Shown here: one piece after another, positions 1-7,137 of the stretch
How the letters are laid out: each line of letters begins with the position of its first letter
Numbering within the stretch: position 1 is the first letter of the stretch
Source: Flavobacteriales bacterium
GTDB lineage: Bacteria; Bacteroidota; Bacteroidia; Flavobacteriales_G; Salibacteraceae
Length of the DNA: 15,967 bases
NCBI GenBank assembly: GCA_003499525.1
Contig: DNTB01000024.1
Location: 1-15,967 of the forward strand
Direction: 5' to 3'
Position numbers and translations under genes: made by a program
The notes under the pieces: model-generated
The model's database searches: none
What the model was told of the DNA's origin: nothing
What the model saw: the letters and a program-made list of their open reading frames with translations, nothing else

Positions 1-726
1 AAAACCTATCCCGCTCAAAAAAGCCAGGAAAGTGATGGGATTTTAGCGGGCCTGGCTGCCGCCGATGCAGAGAGAAAAGCAGCAGAGACGGAAGCGCAAA
101 AGAAAGAAGATCAATACAAAGAGATGATTTCACAGGGAGACGCTGCCATGGCACAAAAGAACTGGGATTCGGCGGAATTGGCTTACAAAGGTGCTATGGC
201 TTTATTCCCATCAAGAACCTACGCCGGATCTCAATTGAAGAAAATAGAAGGTTTTAGAGCAGAAGAGGCAAGATTGGCAGAACTAGAAAAGCAAAGAGAA
301 GAGGACAGGATTAAAATTGCAGCAGCAGTTCGAAAGCTTATTGATCAAGGCGATCAACTCATGAAGAAAGAATCTTTTGAATCTGCTAAGTATAAGTATG
401 AGGCCGCGTTGAAGCAAGATCCTGGTAATGAGGAGGCTTCAACGAAGATGATGGAAGCGGAGCGCAGGTATACAGAGCAGCAGGAATTATTGAAATATTA
501 TGCCGAAAACGATACTGAATTCAACAAGGAGTTAGCCAAGAAATATCCACAGGGGAAATCAGAGAAGACTTTTAAGGAAGGGAATAAAACCGTCACCCAA
601 ACTGTAATCGTCAAGGGAGATAGGGGAGACGAATACAGGAAAGAAGTTTATAGCTGGGGACAAGTATTCTACCTGAAAAATGGGAAAAAGATTAACGAAT
701 CAGTCTACAAGAAGGAGGTTCGTTAG
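1..726 (+). CDS. TPR/coiled-coil protein, C-terminal part (5' end outside window)
   Basis: The reading frame is open from the first base and ends at TAG 724-726, so this is the last 241 residues of a longer protein whose start lies upstream. An ATG at 124 is internal, not a start. The fragment has an Ala/Glu/Lys-rich helical stretch, then two TPR-like units (about residues 44-75 and 108-145) joined by a charged coiled coil rich in EEARLAELEKQREED. The C-terminal segment (LAKKYPQG, then a Lys/Val-rich beta-like stretch with YSWG and FYLKNGK) resembles, from memory, tails of large Bacteroidota envelope proteins that combine TPRs with other repeats. Function is unknown; a scaffold or protein-binding role is inference. 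Its stop overlaps the stop of the convergent minus-strand gene by 3-4 bases, with no terminator between them. Confidence 0.75.
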   Translation, partial: KTYPAQKSQESDGILAGLAAADAERKAAETEAQKKEDQYKEMISQGDAAMAQKNWDSAELAYKGAMALFPSRTYAGSQLKKIEGFRAEEARLAELEKQREEDRIKIAAAVRKLIDQGDQLMKKESFESAKYKYEAALKQDPGNEEASTKMMEAERRYTEQQELLKYYAENDTEFNKELAKKYPQGKSEKTFKEGNKTVTQTVIVKGDRGDEYRKEVYSWGQVFYLKNGKKINESVYKKEVR

Positions 727-1295
727 GCACGAACTTCTTCGGTAAGCCATTCAGGTTTGTTATTGGAAACCCATTTGAATCCAGCATTGAGTAACAATAA
801 ACTAACCGTGGTTCCAAGAAGTGTATTTGGAAAAAAAGGAGCACCAGCTGCATATGCGGTCATCAAACCACTTAAATCTTGAGTATACAGAGGGTTGCCA
901 TACCAGGCCCCGAAGTTGGTCATTAAATAAAAAATCGCGGAACCTAAAACAGCGGACGACAGTGCATTCCCTATGCTCCATTTTTGCAATAAAAAGCGAC
1001 CAACCAAAGCCATTCCAACAAACCCTGAATAAATAAAGATTGCTCCTTCCGTAAAGAGTGTAAATCCTTCGAAGTAACCACTGTATATCGTGTTGTTCAG
1101 CACTAAATCACTCACAAAAAGGGCCGCGAGGGGTATCAATAAGGCCTTAAAACCATTCTTATACATTGCTCCACCAAGAATCGCAATACCACCCAACGCT
1201 GTTAAATTTGGAGGGTGAGGTATAAGCCTGGTAAAGGCTATAATCATGACTACACCAAACAAGGCAAAAAGAGAAAGGACTTTATTTGAGTTCAT
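723..1295 (-). CDS. DUF6580 family integral membrane protein (putative transport protein)
   Basis: A 190-residue polytopic membrane protein with about five or six hydrophobic helices. Near the N-terminus it has the family hallmark RLIPHPPNLTALGG (residues 23-36). Mid-protein it has SDLVLNN, TNFGAWYGNPLY, and GAPFFPNTLLG before the last helix. These match my recollection of DUF6580, a Bacteroidota family resembling the small membrane S components of ECF vitamin/metal transporters; the substrate is unknown. An ATG ten codons upstream (1325) is possible. I prefer 1295 because the residues added by the longer form are not membrane-like and because a perfect TAnnTTTG promoter box lies inside that extension (1313-1320). 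It is divergent from recQ and convergent with the upstream TPR gene. Confidence 0.75.
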   Translation of the reverse strand: MNSNKVLSLFALFGVVMIIAFTRLIPHPPNLTALGGIAILGGAMYKNGFKALLIPLAALFVSDLVLNNTIYSGYFEGFTLFTEGAIFIYSGFVGMALVGRFLLQKWSIGNALSSAVLGSAIFYLMTNFGAWYGNPLYTQDLSGLMTAYAAGAPFFPNTLLGTTVSLLLLNAGFKWVSNNKPEWLTEEVRA

Positions 1296-1312
1296 CTGAA
1301 TTCGATTTTGGG

Positions 1313-1320
1313 CAAAAGTA
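1313..1320 (-). promoter_or_regulatory. Probable -7 promoter box of the DUF6580 gene
   Basis: Read on the minus strand the bases are TACTTTTG, an exact match to the Bacteroidota -7 consensus TAnnTTTG. The box lies 17 bases upstream of the ATG at 1295, giving a very short leader. No TTG is visible 17-23 bases further upstream (the nearest triplet is TTC), so the -33 element is weak or absent. The position supports starting translation at 1295. Confidence 0.45.
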
Positions 1321-1395
1321 GCCAAACGTAGTTTTATTTGAATTTATAATCTTTCTTTCGCTATGAATGTTATAAACGACATGATCTTAAATTGT

Positions 1396-1425
1396 TTGCC
1401 CGTAACTCTATAATTGCTAATTTAG
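1396..1425 (+). promoter_or_regulatory. Possible recQ promoter
   Basis: TTG at 1396-1398 is followed after 19 bases by TAATTTAG at 1418-1425. This matches TTG-N17-23-TAnnTTTG at all but one defined -7 position. It lies about 60 bases before the recQ ATG. A one-mismatch hit in AT-rich DNA is weak evidence. Confidence 0.3.
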
Positions 1426-1483
1426 GTAGATCAAAGTGTACACCGGTTTATTCCTGAATACGCGGATTTAATAATAATTTCTC

Positions 1484-3673
1484 ATGGTAATAGATCTTAA
1501 AAGCACCTTAAAAGAATATTTTGGATTTGATTCTTTTAAAGGTGATCAAGAGCAGATCATTAGGAGTATTCTCGATGGTCATGACGTTTTCGTAATTATG
1601 CCTACTGGTGGCGGTAAGTCCCTGACTTATCAACTGCCAGCTTTGGTCAGTGAAGGAACGGCAATCATCATATCTCCGCTTATTGCCCTGATGAAAAATC
1701 AGGTGGATAGCATTCGCGGTTTTGTGACCAATGAACATGTAGCCCATTTTCTGAATAGTTCCCTGACAAAAAGTGAAGCTCTGCGTGTTAAGAGTGATCT
1801 CGTCAGTGGCGAAACGAAAATCCTTTTTGTAGCTCCGGAATCCTTAAACAAACAAGAGAATATTGATTTCTTCAAAGAGTTGAAAATCTCTTTTGTTGCT
1901 GTTGATGAAGCCCATTGTATTTCTGAGTGGGGACACGACTTCAGGCCGGAATACCGCCGGATTCGTGAAATGATTAAAGCAATAGATTCGGATATACCAA
2001 TCATGGCTTTAACCGCCACAGCCACCACTAAGGTTCAACAGGATATTATCAAAAACTTGGGGATGAAGGAAGCCCATGTTTACAAGGCCTCTTTCAACCG
2101 CCCAAATCTGTTTTATGAGGTAAGGCCGAAGATTCAGCCTGAAAAGCAAATCATCAAGTTTATCAAGGAAAATGAGGGCAAATCCGGAATTATTTATTGC
2201 TTGAGTCGCAAAAAGGTTGAGGAAATAGCAGAGACACTGCAGGTAAACGGTATCAAGGCACTTCCTTATCATGCGGGAATGGAGGCAAGTAGGAGAGCCA
2301 AGTATCAGGATATGTTTATAATGGAGGATGTCGATGTGATTGTAGCGACAATTGCATTCGGTATGGGCATCGATAAGCCCGATGTACGGTTTGTCATTCA
2401 TTACGACATTCCCAAAAGTCTTGAAGGCTACTACCAGGAAACAGGTCGTGCAGGTCGCGACGGAGGAGAAGGGAAATGTATTGCATTCTACGACTACAAG
2501 GACATTGAAAAACTCGAAAAGTTTATGGCCGGAAAGCCGGTTGCTGAACAGGAAGTGGGGAAACAACTCCTTCAGGAAGTCGTCACCTATGCCGAAACTG
2601 CAATGTCTCGAAGGAAGTTCTTGTTGCACTATTTCGGGGAGGAATGGGATGAAGTGAACGGAGACGGTGTGGGAATGGATGACAATCAGGTCAATCCGAA
2701 GGAAGAAATGGAAGCCGGACCCGAAATGGCTATTTTGTTAAACACCATAAAAGATATACGCCAGGCCTTTAAAGCTGCAGTAGTCATTAAGGTATTGACT
2801 GGCAAGGAATCTGCTCCCATTAAGGCTAACAAACTCAACAAACATGAGGCATACGGGAGAGGAAAGGCCCAGGACGACAAATTCTGGATGGCGGCAATCA
2901 GGCAAGCTCTTGTCAAAGGGTTGATCAGTAAAAAAGTTGAAGATTATGGCACTTTACATCTAACATCAAAGGGGGAGGAATTTATCAACAATCCAACCTC
3001 ATTTACCCTCTACAAAGACCATAACTATGATGAGCTGATGAAAACAGACGCCATTGTGCCGGGCAAATCGGGCAATGCCGGTGACGAGCTGCTCTTCAAA
3101 ATGTTGAAAGATCTTCGCAAAAAGATTGGTCACGAAAAGGGTTTGCCGCCTTTTGTAATCTTCCAGGATCCTTCTCTGGAGGATATGGCCATACAGTACC
3201 CCATTACTATCGAGGAACTTAACAACATCAGTGGTGTTGGTGCTGGCAAAGCAGCAAAATTTGGTAAGCCTTTCGTCGAAATGATCGCGAAGTATGTCGA
3301 AGAGAATGGCATCGAACGCCCTCAGGATATGGTGGTCAAAAGTGTGGTGAACAAATCGAATCATAAGATTGCCATAATACAGGCCATCGATCGAAAAAAA
3401 CCATTGGCCGACATTGCAAGAAGCCGCGGGCTTGAAGATGAAGAGCTGGTGAAAGAGTTAGAAAATATTGTGCATTCCGGTACAAAACTTGACATATCCT
3501 ACTATCTCGATGACCAAATAGATGAAGATCATCAGGAAGAGGTAATGGATTATTTTCTCGAAGCCGAATCAGACGATATCGAGCTCGCCCTCGAAGAATT
3601 AGGTCGGGATGAGTACACTGAAGAAGAGGTAAGGTTGATGCGCATCAAGTTTTATTCTGATCACGGACACTAA
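1484..3673 (+). CDS. recQ: ATP-dependent DNA helicase RecQ, Bacteroidota type without zinc cysteines
   Basis: A 729-residue superfamily 2 3'-5' DNA helicase for recombination repair and stalled-fork processing. Visible parts are: Walker A TGGGKS (41-46); DEAH box (141-144) followed by CISEWGHDFRPEYRRI; TATAT motif III (178-182); helicase C-domain with FGMGIDKPDVRFVIHYD and motif VI QETGRAGRDG (318-327). Then come an RQC region (about 360-515), an HRDC domain (about 532-610) and a C-terminal helix-turn-helix-like region (about 625-725). In the RQC region the usual zinc ligands are missing: SRRKFLLHYFGEE has Ser where Cys is usual, and the downstream CxxCDxC position reads GDGVGMDDN. No cysteine occurs after residue 332. 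I recall the same pattern in other Flavobacteria, so it is probably a lineage trait. No Shine-Dalgarno sequence precedes the ATG at 1484. Confidence 0.95.
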   Translation: MVIDLKSTLKEYFGFDSFKGDQEQIIRSILDGHDVFVIMPTGGGKSLTYQLPALVSEGTAIIISPLIALMKNQVDSIRGFVTNEHVAHFLNSSLTKSEALRVKSDLVSGETKILFVAPESLNKQENIDFFKELKISFVAVDEAHCISEWGHDFRPEYRRIREMIKAIDSDIPIMALTATATTKVQQDIIKNLGMKEAHVYKASFNRPNLFYEVRPKIQPEKQIIKFIKENEGKSGIIYCLSRKKVEEIAETLQVNGIKALPYHAGMEASRRAKYQDMFIMEDVDVIVATIAFGMGIDKPDVRFVIHYDIPKSLEGYYQETGRAGRDGGEGKCIAFYDYKDIEKLEKFMAGKPVAEQEVGKQLLQEVVTYAETAMSRRKFLLHYFGEEWDEVNGDGVGMDDNQVNPKEEMEAGPEMAILLNTIKDIRQAFKAAVVIKVLTGKESAPIKANKLNKHEAYGRGKAQDDKFWMAAIRQALVKGLISKKVEDYGTLHLTSKGEEFINNPTSFTLYKDHNYDELMKTDAIVPGKSGNAGDELLFKMLKDLRKKIGHEKGLPPFVIFQDPSLEDMAIQYPITIEELNNISGVGAGKAAKFGKPFVEMIAKYVEENGIERPQDMVVKSVVNKSNHKIAIIQAIDRKKPLADIARSRGLEDEELVKELENIVHSGTKLDISYYLDDQIDEDHQEEVMDYFLEAESDDIELALEELGRDEYTEEEVRLMRIKFYSDHGH

Positions 3674-3707
3674 AAAAAGTCCTGAAATCATTCGATTCCA
3701 GGACTTT
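3672..3707. terminator. Hairpin terminator between convergent recQ and ssb
   Basis: Two 14-base arms (3676-3689 and 3694-3707) pair with one mismatch around the loop ATTC (3690-3693); the outer nine pairs, AAAGTCCTG with CAGGACTTT, are perfect. On the minus strand the hairpin ends in a run of T (complement of the A run 3672-3678), a good intrinsic terminator for ssb. In the plus direction the right arm ends in TTTG, giving weaker termination for recQ. The left arm starts 3 bases after the recQ stop codon. Confidence 0.8.
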
Positions 3708-3732
3708 GTAATTGATCGGTAAGAATGTATTC

Positions 3733-4071
3733 TCAGGACTTTGATCCCAGCATGATAAAATCCTGTGCTATTATTTCAGTTACATATCGGGTTTTGCCCT
3801 CCTTGTCTTCGTAGCTTGTGTTCTGGAGTCGGCCCTCAAGAGCAATTTCTCTTCCTTTAGCTAAGTATTGTCCGGCAATATCAGCCAGATTTCCCCATGC
3901 TACAATGTTGTGCCATTCTGTAGAAGTGACTTTTTCACCTTTACCGTTTTTGTAGACTTCATTGGTTGCCATAGGAAAACGTACCAGCTTTTTACCACTT
4001 TCCAACTCAATCACTTTAGGATCTTGTCCTAAATTTCCTATCAATTGCACTCTGTTTCTCATCGCGTTCAT
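3733..4071 (-). CDS. ssb: Single-stranded DNA-binding protein, short form without acidic tail
   Basis: A 112-residue OB-fold protein that binds single-stranded DNA. The family pattern is clear: MRNRVQLIGNLGQDPKV (4-20), FPMATNEVY (32-40), TEWHNIVAWGNLADIAGQYLAKG (51-73), then REIALEGRLQNTSYEDKEG and RYVTEIIAQDFIML. The protein stops at GSKS directly after the OB fold. It has neither the flexible linker nor the acidic DDxPF-type C-terminal tip through which bacterial SSB recruits partners such as RecQ. Bacteroidota usually carry a full-length SSB elsewhere, so this is probably a second, short paralogue (inference). Two ATGs are possible, 4071 and 4062; the second begins with the typical MRNRVQLIG. 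It converges on recQ across a strong hairpin. Confidence 0.9.
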   Translation of the reverse strand: MNAMRNRVQLIGNLGQDPKVIELESGKKLVRFPMATNEVYKNGKGEKVTSTEWHNIVAWGNLADIAGQYLAKGREIALEGRLQNTSYEDKEGKTRYVTEIIAQDFIMLGSKS

Positions 4072-4415
4072 AATTAAAATTTAATGGTTAAAAATTTGAT
4101 TCTCGACCTTCCGGAAATCGACGAGACAAATGAACGATGAGTAAATCTGAGGACTCGGTTAACAAGCGTTTATGATCCGTTTGTAGTCGATAGTAATTGT
4201 TTGAAAATGAATAAATGCTTTGTTTTTTTTAACTAAGCAACTATAAATGAGGGTGTTATATATTTTACTCCAAATCCGTGCTAATTCGACATATATATTT
4301 GAACCGACATTTTTTAGCGTGAAATCATCAATTTCTGGTTTGTAGAACAGACACTTTCAAGGTATCATTGAAACTTGTTCAAACAATTCAACAAATTCAA
4401 TGTTGTTACCAAGCA
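4072..4415. other. Divergent intergenic region between ssb and crtD
   Basis: This 344-base AT-rich region separates the divergent ssb and crtD starts, so it should hold both promoters. On the plus strand there is one exact TAnnTTTG box (4294-4301) and a one-mismatch box TATATTTT at 4259-4266, neither with a correctly spaced TTG. No convincing ssb promoter is visible on the minus strand. A T run lies at 4223-4230. The plus-strand frame opens with an ATG at 4368, but the 16 residues this adds are not part of the FAD-binding fold. I see no RNA gene or larger repeat. Confidence 0.5.
4294..4301 (+). promoter_or_regulatory. Candidate -7 box for the carotenoid operon
   Basis: TATATTTG matches the Bacteroidota -7 consensus TAnnTTTG exactly. 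No TTG lies 17-23 bases upstream, so the -33 element is missing or degenerate. If used, the leader before the crtD ATG at 4416 would be about 105 bases, long enough for leader regulation. The surrounding AT-rich sequence makes a chance match possible. Confidence 0.35.
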
Positions 4416-5894
4416 ATGAAGAGAGCAATAGTGGTAGGGGCCGGTGTGGCAGGCTTAGGTATGGCAATTAGGCTGGCGGCCAAGGGATATAAGGTGGCAA
4501 TACACGAGAAGAATTCCTATTCTGGCGGAAAGATGTCTCAAATTGAGATGGATGGATTTCGTTTCGATTCGGGACCATCCTTATTCACCTTTCCCGAATA
4601 TGTTGAAGCATTATTCCAGATCAGCGGTAAAAAAGTAGAAGATTACATCTCATGGCAAAGGCTCGACGTCCTTTGCAACTATTTCTTTGAAGACGGAACA
4701 ATGATTCGGGCATACAGCGATGTAGATAGATTCGCAGATGAGGCCAATGAGAAAACTGGTGAGCCCAAAAGGAATATTCAGAAGTACTTTTCGAAGTGCA
4801 AAACTCAATACGATTTGACGGGTGAGTTATTTATCCGAAACTCTTTTCACAAGCGCAAGACGTTCAGATCACCAGAGTTCAGGAAGGCTCTTAAGAAAGG
4901 ATGGAAGCTGGATCCATTGCGTACTATGCATCGGGCTAACTCAAATTATTTTAAGGACAAAAGGCTTGTAAAAATTTTTGATCGGTTTGCGACATACAAC
5001 GGTTCGAATCCTTATCGGGTACCGGCAACTCTAAATGTGATTCCCCATATTGAACATCAACTTGGTGCTTATTTTCCTGAAAAGGGAATGATCCATATCG
5101 TGGAGGCTCTGGTTCGTCTAGCTAAAGATGTTGGAGTTGAAATTAACTACGAAAATCAGGTTGATGAGATTCTTATCCAGGGAAATTCGGCAGTAGGTAT
5201 CAGAACGGAATATGGTGTTCACGAAGCAGACTACGTAGTAACTGATGTTGATATACATTTGGTATACAAGCAGTTATTAACCGATCTTAAACCCCCGGCC
5301 AGATTATTTCGCCATGAAAAATCGACCAGCGCACTTATTTTTTACTGGGCAATGGATCGGGAGTTTCCGCAAATGGATCTGCACAACATATTCTTTGCAG
5401 AAGAGTACCAGGAAGAATTTGAAGCACTGTTTGATACGAAGTCTTTTTATTCGGACCCAACCGTATACGTTTTTGTCAGTAAGAGACTTGTTCCTAATGA
5501 TGCGCCGGAAGGTAAGGAGAATTGGTTTGTAATGATAAATGTGCCTGAAAATGTGGGGCAGGATTGGCTCAACTTTACGCGATTGGCCAGGATGTTTGTG
5601 ATTTCAAAGCTGGAGAGAATGCTTGGTGAGGAAATAAGTGGCAGCATAATGAATGAACATGTGGTAAACCCTGTGACGCTTGAAATTGAAACCGCTGCTT
5701 ACCATGGCAGTCTTTATGGAAACAGTTCAAACGGAATTTTTGCTGCATTTAATCGACATCCTAACTTTCACAAAAAAGTAGAAAACCTCTTTTTTACCGG
5801 CGGAAGTGTACACCCCGGAGGAGGAATTCCACTATGTTTGGCTTCTGCAGAAATTGTCGATCGCTGGATACCTCATGCCAAAGTTCAACCTTAG
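4416..5894 (+). CDS. crtD: Carotenoid desaturase, probably 1-hydroxycarotenoid 3,4-desaturase CrtD
   Basis: A 492-residue FAD-dependent carotenoid oxidoreductase of the CrtI superfamily, at the usual length. The N-terminal dinucleotide fold reads RAIVVGAGVAGLGMAIRLAAKG (3-24), followed by GGKM, FRFDSGPSLFT (48-58), and the C-terminal FAD motif FTGGSVHPGGGIPLCLASAEIVD (460-482). Segments such as FATYNGSNPYRVPATLNVIPHIEH (191-214), STSALIFYWAM and FPQMDLHNIFFAEEYQEEF match, from memory, the CrtD branch of marine Flavobacteria (1-hydroxycarotenoid 3,4-desaturase) better than phytoene desaturase CrtI. The adjacent cruF, which would supply the 1-hydroxy substrate, supports this. The start is placed at ATG 4416 because the FAD fold begins there; the ATG at 4368 adds 16 unrelated residues. 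The 3' end overlaps cruF by 20 bases. A CrtI role cannot be fully excluded. Confidence 0.85.
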   Translation: MKRAIVVGAGVAGLGMAIRLAAKGYKVAIHEKNSYSGGKMSQIEMDGFRFDSGPSLFTFPEYVEALFQISGKKVEDYISWQRLDVLCNYFFEDGTMIRAYSDVDRFADEANEKTGEPKRNIQKYFSKCKTQYDLTGELFIRNSFHKRKTFRSPEFRKALKKGWKLDPLRTMHRANSNYFKDKRLVKIFDRFATYNGSNPYRVPATLNVIPHIEHQLGAYFPEKGMIHIVEALVRLAKDVGVEINYENQVDEILIQGNSAVGIRTEYGVHEADYVVTDVDIHLVYKQLLTDLKPPARLFRHEKSTSALIFYWAMDREFPQMDLHNIFFAEEYQEEFEALFDTKSFYSDPTVYVFVSKRLVPNDAPEGKENWFVMINVPENVGQDWLNFTRLARMFVISKLERMLGEEISGSIMNEHVVNPVTLEIETAAYHGSLYGNSSNGIFAAFNRHPNFHKKVENLFFTGGSVHPGGGIPLCLASAEIVDRWIPHAKVQP

Positions 5895-6519
5895 ACCGAA
5901 GCCTTTTTTATACTTTCTCGTTGTAATGTATTTCGCAGGCATTATAGGTCTGAATGCATCAGGTTCGAGAGAGGTTTTTATTTCATTAATTCCTTTTAAC
6001 TTATTGGTAACCAGTGCTATACTCTTCTCATTTCACAAACCGTGGAACCACAGATTTGCCATGGTTTTTCTCGCAGTAGCTCTGACTGGCTGGATTGCCG
6101 AGTGGATTGGTACGTCTACCGGGTTGTTATTTGGAGACTATCAATATGGAGAGGCTCTGGGGTTTAAAATTGCCAGCACACCATTGCTTATTGGATTAAA
6201 CTGGGTACTTCTGAGCTATTCAATTTGGAATATGCTTACTTTCTTTCAGCTGCGGTTTCCTTTTCGAATCATCTTTGCCGTTATCCTGATGGTAGTTCTC
6301 GATATTCTTATCGAACCCGTAGCTATGGACACGTTGATGTGGACATGGAAGAACGATACCGTTCCCTTGCACAATTATGTTGGATGGGCCGGTGTGTCTT
6401 TTATCGTCTTTCTAATCTGGTCGCGTTATAAGGATATGGAAGAAAACCCACTTGCCGTTCCTGTCATTCTCTTACAGTTTCTGTTCTTTGCGGTAATGAA
6501 TGTTTTCTTAATCCTCTGA
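5875..6519 (+). CDS. cruF: Carotenoid 1,2-hydratase family membrane protein (CruF-type, DUF422)
   Basis: A 214-residue protein with about six membrane helices. Diagnostic DUF422/CruF segments are GWIAEWIGTSTGLLFGDYQYG (72-92), ASTPLLIGLNWVLLSY (100-115) and DILIEPVAMDTLMWTW (143-158), followed by PLHNYVGW (164-171). CruF enzymes add water across the C1-C2 double bond of the acyclic (psi) carotenoid end, making a 1-hydroxy group. Here that would be the substrate for the neighbouring desaturase and, after further modification, the glycosyltransferase. The start is ATG 5875, which puts a short basic N-terminus directly before the first helix and overlaps the crtD end by 20 bases. The in-frame ATG at 5806 lies deep inside crtD and would add a non-conserved extension. 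Confidence 0.87.
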   Translation: MPKFNLRPKPFLYFLVVMYFAGIIGLNASGSREVFISLIPFNLLVTSAILFSFHKPWNHRFAMVFLAVALTGWIAEWIGTSTGLLFGDYQYGEALGFKIASTPLLIGLNWVLLSYSIWNMLTFFQLRFPFRIIFAVILMVVLDILIEPVAMDTLMWTWKNDTVPLHNYVGWAGVSFIVFLIWSRYKDMEENPLAVPVILLQFLFFAVMNVFLIL

Positions 6520-7137
6520 ATGATAAAGGCCAGACATACTCCGGTTCATGTCCGATTTTTTAACCTGTTCTCCGCGGTCATGCTGAACCGACATTTCCGT
6601 GCGGTTCAAGTCCATTTTGAATCTGATTCATTTCCAAAAGCTGTATGTTTAGTGGGCAATCATTTTAGTTGGTGGGATGGCTTCATCGCCAACTATCTCG
6701 CGAAGAAGGTTTTTGACAAAAAACTCTATATCATGATGCTGGAAAAAGAGCTCAAATCGCGTATGTTTTTGAATAAAGCCGGTGCTTTTTCAGTAAACCG
6801 TGAAAGCCGATCTATGATAGAATCAATGAACTATAGCGTAGAGGTTTTGCAAGAGTCTGGAAACCTGCTGGCCATGTATCCGCAAGGGAAAATTGAAAGC
6901 ATGCATATCTTTCCTTTTACATTTGACCGCGGGTTGGAAAGGATCAGGTCGAGATCCGAAGATCACCATTTAGTTTTTTATGCAGCAGTGGCTGATTATT
7001 TCAGTCACAAAAAGCCCCAACTTGATATATACCTGAAAATGACATTACTCGATAAAACCTCTTCGATAGAAGATATTCAGGAGGGTTATAATTCATTCTA
7101 CAGAGACTCCATTCACAGCCAATCGCAATACGAATGA
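6520..7137 (+). CDS. Lysophospholipid-type acyltransferase (PlsC fold) of the carotenoid operon
   Basis: A 205-residue acyltransferase of the LPLAT/PlsC superfamily, at the short end of the family. The catalytic HX4D motif is NHFSWWDGF, with His48 and Asp53. The substrate-binding segment AGAFSVNRES (87-96) corresponds to motif II. Motif III reads YPQGKIES (120-127), with Gln in place of the usual Glu of PEG; I recall this variant in related Bacteroidota proteins. Its place between cruF and a glycosyltransferase suggests that it acylates the sugar of a glycosylated carotenoid, as CruD does in green sulfur bacteria, but an ordinary phospholipid role is not excluded by sequence. The ATG directly abuts the cruF TGA with no intervening base, so translation is probably coupled. 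The protein ends in a short hydrophilic tail. Confidence 0.82.
   Translation: MIKARHTPVHVRFFNLFSAVMLNRHFRAVQVHFESDSFPKAVCLVGNHFSWWDGFIANYLAKKVFDKKLYIMMLEKELKSRMFLNKAGAFSVNRESRSMIESMNYSVEVLQESGNLLAMYPQGKIESMHIFPFTFDRGLERIRSRSEDHHLVFYAAVADYFSHKKPQLDIYLKMTLLDKTSSIEDIQEGYNSFYRDSIHSQSQYE

Noticed and set aside
821..1036. A 71-codon plus-strand frame inside the DUF6580 gene
   Set aside because: It overlaps a clear membrane-protein gene on the other strand and encodes a low-plausibility basic sequence.
1508..3364. Several long antisense reading frames opposite recQ (60-206 codons)
   Set aside because: They lie opposite a fully conserved helicase, have no family-like sequence, no promoter and no neighbours; they are codon-usage shadows.
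4368..4415. Longer crtD beginning at ATG 4368
   Set aside because: The added 16 residues (Gln/Cys-rich) precede the beta-strand of the FAD fold and do not look like family sequence.
5806..5874. Longer cruF beginning at ATG 5806
   Set aside because: It would overlap crtD by 89 bases and add 23 residues not seen in the family, while ATG 5875 directly precedes the first membrane helix.
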